In this document: positions 9,251 through 10,539 of the stretch, piece by piece | Layout: each line of letters begins with the position of its first letter | Numbering within the stretch: position 1 is the first letter of the stretch | Assembly (NCBI GenBank): GCA_000697335.1 | Contig: JNEM01007762.1 | Location: 1 to 10,539 of the forward strand | DNA: 10,539 bases | Direction: 5' to 3' | Source of the DNA: Conidiobolus incongruus B7586 | Taxonomy: Eukaryota > Entomophthoromycota > Entomophthoromycetes > Entomophthorales > Conidiobolaceae | Notes under the pieces: model-generated | The model's input: only the letters and a program-made list of their open reading frames with translations | Told to the model about the DNA's origin: nothing | Databases searched by the model: none | Made by a program: the position numbers and the translations under genes

Positions 9251-9564
9251 TTTGGATGAGGATATACATTCAGATTATGTTATTTCTATATTGGTTTTTC
9301 CAATATTATATGTAAAATTATATAATTAATTAGATATTATAAATAAATCCAATAGTTCATTAATATAAAAGCATCTAATCAAGTTAGCATTCTAAATACT
9401 GCTATTTACAAAATATTATCGTAAACTTATATATAATATTTTAATAAACAACCTTTATACTTAATATACATAAATAATATTAACGCTTTTGAAAAATATT
9501 AGTTTAGATTTCAAAATATAGGCATAGTTGTCATAATATTACAATATTATTATTCTCATCCAAA
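9251..9564. mobile_element. MITE-like element with 14-bp inverted repeats and 8-bp target duplication
   Basis: The left end, TTTGGATGAGGATA (9251-9264), matches the reverse complement of the right end (9551-9564, giving TTTGGATGAGAATA) at 13 of 14 positions. Immediately outside are GGCTACAT (9243-9250) and GGCTATAT (9565-9572), a direct repeat matching at 7 of 8. An 8-bp duplication flanking short inverted repeats is typical of hAT elements and also of P and Merlin elements. The 314-bp interior is AT-rich and non-coding, so this would be a non-autonomous copy. The TIR does not begin with the usual hAT CAGGG-type sequence, so the superfamily is uncertain. Confidence 0.55.
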
Positions 9565-9780
9565 GGCTATATTATCAATAATATATTATAAATAAACTTA
9601 AGGTTATACTAATATTATTTAAAATTAATTAAAAATTATATTTGAAAAAGGTTATTTGTTGTTTGATAAAATTTTATTAAATATTTTGTGTATTTTTGAC
9701 TTCTATATATTTATCCTTAATCCTTTAATTTATAATTTGTTATAATTTTTATTTAATCATTAGTATATCAATAAAAATAT

Positions 9781-10076
9781 TATTTAAATTAAATAATTAA
9801 TTCATTATAAATATTCATTTTTATAAAATTTTGGTAATAAAATTTAATAATATATGTAATTGATAAATATATCAAAATATTAATATTTTATTTAATATAA
9901 TATTTAAGATAAAATAAAATTGAAAATATATGATATATTAATTAAATTATAAAATCTATAATTTAATTATTTATTTAAAATATTATAATTCAAAATTATA
10001 TATATTAATTATAAATTATTTAATAGAATTATTATTTAAAATTTAATTTAATATTTATCTTTATATTATCTATTAT
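9781..10076. other. Extremely AT-rich segment (about 5% G+C)
   Basis: By hand count about 15 of 296 bases are G or C, well below the already low background. The segment ends abruptly where the retroelement repeat begins at 10077. No gene is present. It could be a decayed element or a scaffold- or replication-associated segment; nothing in the sequence decides. Confidence 0.6.
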
Positions 10077-10475
10077 TGTAAGCGTAGTGGTAGTTAAACT
10101 AATATAGTGCAGAGGAAGACTTAATATAAAAGTAGTGTGGCGTAGAACGTGGTAATATAACGTGGCTGTAGCGTGCAAGTGTAAACAAAGTTTAATTAAG
10201 CTTCGAACTAGGATGAGTCACCGATATATTAAGATTTATATTAGGTAGTGCCAATATCCTACAATATTGACAGAATATAGTCTCAATCTTAGAAATAGTG
10301 TGAAAGTAAAAAATAGTAAGAATTGAGAGGAAAAAGAGGAACCTAGTTTATTAGATAATTTAATACTATTTATACAATTAATTTAACTATATAAGTATAA
10401 ATTAATCATATAATTTATAGTTAATTGGATTATATGAAAGTGTATATAAGAATTTAGAGAACTAGTCTCTTAACA
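10077..10475 (-). mobile_element. LTR of a copia-like retroelement (399 bp, minus orientation)
   Basis: Read on the minus strand, the repeat starts TGTTAAGAGACTAG at 10475 and ends CGCTTACA at 10077, giving the standard TG...CA ends. A sharp rise in G+C marks the 10077 edge. A TATA-like TATAAATA lies at 10367-10374 and AATAAA at 10347-10352, both in minus sense, as expected of an LTR promoter and polyadenylation region. The polypurine-like stretch next to it at 10476-10484 marks this as the 3' LTR. The other LTR is outside the window, so age and completeness cannot be judged, and the flanking target duplication (candidate TATTA, 10072-10076) cannot be confirmed. Confidence 0.65.
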
Positions 10476-10539
10476 CTCCCCCAGTGGGTCTCTTAGAGGA
10501 GACACACTCCCTAATTTTTTGCAAATAGGTATGATAGGC
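10476..10539 (-). mobile_element. Internal edge of the copia-like element, with polypurine tract
   Basis: On the minus strand this ends in CTGGGGGAG directly abutting TGTTAAGA of the LTR. GGGGGAG|TGTT is a common junction between polypurine tract and 3' LTR in Ty1/copia elements. There is no tRNA primer-binding site after the LTR on the plus strand, which supports minus orientation. The element continues beyond the window, and too little is present to say anything about its genes. Confidence 0.6.

Noticed and set aside
1-10539. tRNA, rRNA, CRISPR array or bacterial operon structure
   Set aside because: No cloverleaf with GGTTCGAATC-type arm, no regular spaced repeats and no ribosome binding sites or clustered genes were found; the gene is eukaryotic in type.

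Overview
The window looks like a gene-poor stretch of a very AT-rich eukaryotic nuclear genome, probably fungal. It holds one convincing protein-coding gene, on the minus strand at 4552-5115. The gene encodes a 187-residue tandem CCCH zinc-finger protein of the TTP/TIS11/Cth2/Zfs1 family. A Cys-Cys doublet in finger 2 and fingers placed at the extreme C-terminus point to the fungal branch. The intergenic DNA is roughly 80% A+T or more, while the finger-coding part of the gene is near 50% G+C. An early-diverging fungus with a large repeat-rich genome would fit, but the exact lineage is inference and I would not name a species.

Layout. 1-2160: AT-rich DNA with no gene I can support. 2165-2274: nested fold-back (hairpin) sequence. 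About 2938-3070 and 3990-4080: two diverged copies of a short repeat. 3119-3167: TA and ATT microsatellites. 3681-3880: a small element with 17/21-matching terminal inverted repeats. About 4230-4551: 3' untranslated region of the zinc-finger gene, with an AU-rich element and a 28-nt pyrimidine tract in the mRNA sense. 4552-5115: the gene. 5116 to about 5640: its 5' leader and promoter, with a TATA box, CCAAT boxes and C-rich runs. 6093-6144: an AAT/ATT microsatellite forming a perfect palindrome. 6145-9242: AT-rich DNA with nothing recognised. 9251-9564: a second small inverted-repeat element, flanked by a near-perfect 8-bp target duplication. 9781-10076: about 5% G+C. 10077-10539: one terminal repeat and the adjoining internal edge of a copia-like LTR retroelement in minus orientation, which runs off the window.

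How it fits together. Proteins of this family bind UUAUUUAUU-type sites and speed mRNA decay. Exact copies of that nonamer lie in the gene's own presumed leader (two, just upstream of the start codon) and 3' UTR (one, about 50 nt past the stop). This suggests negative feedback on its own mRNA, as known for yeast Cth2 and mammalian TTP. The remaining features are small non-autonomous repeats and a retroelement edge typical of repeat-rich intergenic DNA. I see no new multi-gene system.
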